From the NCBI RefSeq assembly GCF_023151265.1, contig NZ_JAKLJH010000003.1:1-37213 (forward strand): a stretch of 37,213 nucleotides of DNA. The letters run 5' to 3'. The position numbers and the translations under genes are program-made. Below, in pieces: positions 35,911 through 37,213 of the stretch (positions within the stretch are counted from its first letter, which is position 1; each line of letters opens with the position of its first letter). This DNA comes from Flavobacterium sp. (GTDB lineage: Bacteria; Bacteroidota; Bacteroidia; Flavobacteriales; Flavobacteriaceae). A model generated the notes under the pieces. It was given only the letters and a program-made list of their open reading frames with translations, ran no database searches and was not told the origin of the DNA.

Positions 35911-36028
35911 CTTCAAGTTCAATGTCAAGTTCAAATTTCAATAGCAATTCTTCCGAACAATTAATCTGCAAATATAAAGCAAAGTTTTGATTTATAAGGC
36001 TGAAACTTGAAACCTTAAACTTGAAACC
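35911..36028. repeat. Heptamer-like TGAAACT repeats flanking the lepA/dusB divergent promoters
   Basis: On the plus strand four heptamers run in tandem at 36001-36028: TGAAACT, TGAAACC, TTAAACT, TGAAACC. On the minus strand, close to lepA (35911-35940), related units occur: TGAAATT, TGAACTT and a second TGAACTT. The two groups point outward to the two genes, and the second also adjoins the dusB -33 TTG. Function unknown; phase or spacing variation is possible but not shown. Confidence 0.6.
35969..35976 (-). promoter_or_regulatory. -7 box for lepA
   Basis: TATATTTG on the minus strand fits TAnnTTTG and lies 60 bp upstream of the lepA ATG. The leader so formed would contain the heptamer-like repeats. 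Confidence 0.5.
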
Positions 36029-36048
36029 AACAAAAATTTGTATTTTTG
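36021..36048 (+). promoter_or_regulatory. Promoter for the dihydrouridine synthase gene
   Basis: TTG at 36021-36023, a 17-nt spacer and TATTTTTG at 36041-36048 fit the Bacteroidetes -33/-7 pattern. The box ends 18 bp before the ATG at 36067. Confidence 0.6.
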
Positions 36049-36066
36049 CAAAAAAATTGAAGCAAG

Positions 36067-37050
36067 ATGCCTAAAATTGGTAACATCATACTACCCGATT
36101 TTCCTCTATTATTAGCCCCAATGGAAGACGTGAGCGACCCACCATTTCGTCGTTTATGCAAATTACATGGCGCTGATTTGATGTATTCTGAATTTATTTC
36201 TTCGGAAGGATTGATTCGTGATGCGATGAAAAGCAAACAAAAATTGGATATTTTCGATTACGAACGTCCAGTGGGAATTCAGATTTTTGGTGGCGATGAA
36301 GAAGCAATGGAAATGTCGTCACGAATTGTAGATGCCGTTCAACCAGATTTGGTGGATATCAATTTTGGATGTCCTGTAAAAAAAGTAGTTTGTAAAGGTG
36401 CTGGCGCTGGTGTTTTGAAAGATGTTGATTTGATGGTGCGTTTAACAAAAGCGGTTATCAAAGGAACGAATTTACCAGTAACGGTAAAAACGCGTTTGGG
36501 TTGGGACGAAAGTTCTATCAATATTGATGAAGTTGCGGAACGTTTGCAAGATATTGGCGTACAAGCTTTAACGGTTCATGCTAGAACGCGAGCACAGATG
36601 TATAAAGGACATTCCGATTGGAGTCATATTGAACGCGTAAAAAATAATCCAAGAATTACGATGCCGATTTTTGGAAATGGCGATATCGATTCTCCTGAAA
36701 AAGCATTGGAATACAAAAACAAATACGGTTTAGACGGTATGATGATTGGTCGTGCTGCGATTGGTTATCCTTGGATTTTTAATGAAATTAAACATTATTT
36801 CGCCACAGGAGAAAAATTAGCACCACCCAGCATGAACGACCGAATCGAAGCTGCAAGAAATCACTTAATTTGGAGTATCGAATGGAAAGGCGAACGCTTA
36901 GGTATTAACGAAATGCGTCGTCATTACACCAATTATTTCAAAGGCATTCACGGTTTTAAAGAATACAAACAAAAATTAGTTACTACAGACGGTATTAATC
37001 AATTATTGGATGTGTTTACGGAAATCGAAGCGTTTGCCGCCGGCAATTAA
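36067..37050 (+). CDS. dusB: tRNA-dihydrouridine synthase, DusB-type
   Basis: A 327-residue FMN enzyme that reduces uridines in the tRNA D-loop with NADPH. Motifs: the N-terminal FMN strand PLLLAPMEDVSDPPFRRL (13-30), INFGCPVKKVVCKGAGAG with active Cys102, VTVKTRLGW, LTVHARTRAQMYKGHSDW and FGNGDIDSPEKAL, then MIGRAAIGYPWIF in the phosphate-binding loop. Length and order match DusB. It has its own promoter and is divergent from lepA. Confidence 0.94.
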   Translation: MPKIGNIILPDFPLLLAPMEDVSDPPFRRLCKLHGADLMYSEFISSEGLIRDAMKSKQKLDIFDYERPVGIQIFGGDEEAMEMSSRIVDAVQPDLVDINFGCPVKKVVCKGAGAGVLKDVDLMVRLTKAVIKGTNLPVTVKTRLGWDESSINIDEVAERLQDIGVQALTVHARTRAQMYKGHSDWSHIERVKNNPRITMPIFGNGDIDSPEKALEYKNKYGLDGMMIGRAAIGYPWIFNEIKHYFATGEKLAPPSMNDRIEAARNHLIWSIEWKGERLGINEMRRHYTNYFKGIHGFKEYKQKLVTTDGINQLLDVFTEIEAFAAGN

Positions 37051-37115
37051 CAGAGCAAGATTTAAAACAATCCTTACAGATAAATCAAACAATAACACAA
37101 TATATTATTCACAGA

Positions 37116-37213
37116 ATGAATAAAAAAATAACAAAAATCTTAACAATCCTTTTAGTTTCTACTTTTATTGCATGTGGTCAAACTACAGAATCTAATGATA
37201 AAGAAACAAAGCT
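37116..37213 (+). CDS. Lipoprotein, N-terminal part (cut by the window end)
   Basis: The ATG at 37116 opens a frame that runs to the window end. It encodes MNKKITKILTILLVSTFIAC followed by GQTTESNDKETK. A basic start, a hydrophobic core and a Cys at position 20 after F-I-A make a lipoprotein signal peptide, and the acidic, polar stretch after Cys suits a surface or outer-membrane lipoprotein. The function is beyond the window. Confidence 0.75.
   Translation, partial: MNKKITKILTILLVSTFIACGQTTESNDKETK

Overview
The window looks like chromosomal DNA of a Flavobacterium or a close Flavobacteriaceae relative. The evidence is the AT-rich composition, repeated Bacteroidetes-type -7 boxes (TAnnTTTG) upstream of genes, a type IX secretion (type B) cargo protein with a gliding-motility-associated C-terminal domain, a mevalonate-pathway HMG-CoA reductase beside a GYDIA-type GHMP kinase, and the order surE-lpxB-comEC. 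Most of the window is a housekeeping backbone. No transposase, integrase, CRISPR array or rRNA was seen.

Layout. 1-3414 (+): the 3' end of surE, then lpxB (lipid A) and a ComEC-like DNA-uptake channel. 3417-10866 (-): a periplasmic thioredoxin-fold protein, then a peptide-use locus of a DPP IV-type S9 peptidase and three proton/oligopeptide symporters (POT), with a terminator-like hairpin after the first symporter. 11003-15343 (+): a very large membrane-bound hybrid histidine kinase. 15388-17618 (+): HMG-CoA reductase and a GHMP kinase. 17673-17745 (-): tRNA-Phe(GAA), facing the kinase gene across a shared bidirectional terminator. 17868-25466 (+): a long co-directional run for the cell envelope: coaX, an outer-membrane barrel, a TPR protein, lptC, a small membrane protein, a CNNM/CBS transporter-like protein and a PpiD/SurA-type prolyl isomerase. 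25518-27211 (-): umuC and umuD, in the reverse of the E. coli order. 27393-29721 (+): a compact three-gene cassette of an Lgt-like membrane enzyme, a Tes/MJ0619-type (COG1964) radical SAM enzyme and a 65-residue two-helix membrane protein. 29724-33986 (-): a 1420-residue T9SS-exported modular protein. 34113-35909 (-): lepA. 36067-37050 (+): a dusB-type dihydrouridine synthase. 37116 to the end (+): the N-terminus of a lipoprotein.

The most interesting region is about 27.2-29.8 kb. The three-gene cassette pairs an Lgt-fold protein that lacks the canonical catalytic His with a radical SAM enzyme of the family that includes archaeal tetraether lipid synthase. This suggests an undescribed lipid or lipoprotein modification. 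The cassette lies exactly between two perfect 39-bp direct repeats. The right copy is the last 12 codons plus stop of the T9SS cargo gene. The left copy is an orphan 3'-end remnant in non-coding DNA next to umuC. This is the footprint expected from insertion or recombination at a gene's 3' end, although decay of a tandem paralogue is also possible.

No gene-free stretch exceeds about 250 bases. The longer gaps hold promoters, terminators, the tRNA, an operator-like dyad and the repeats listed below.
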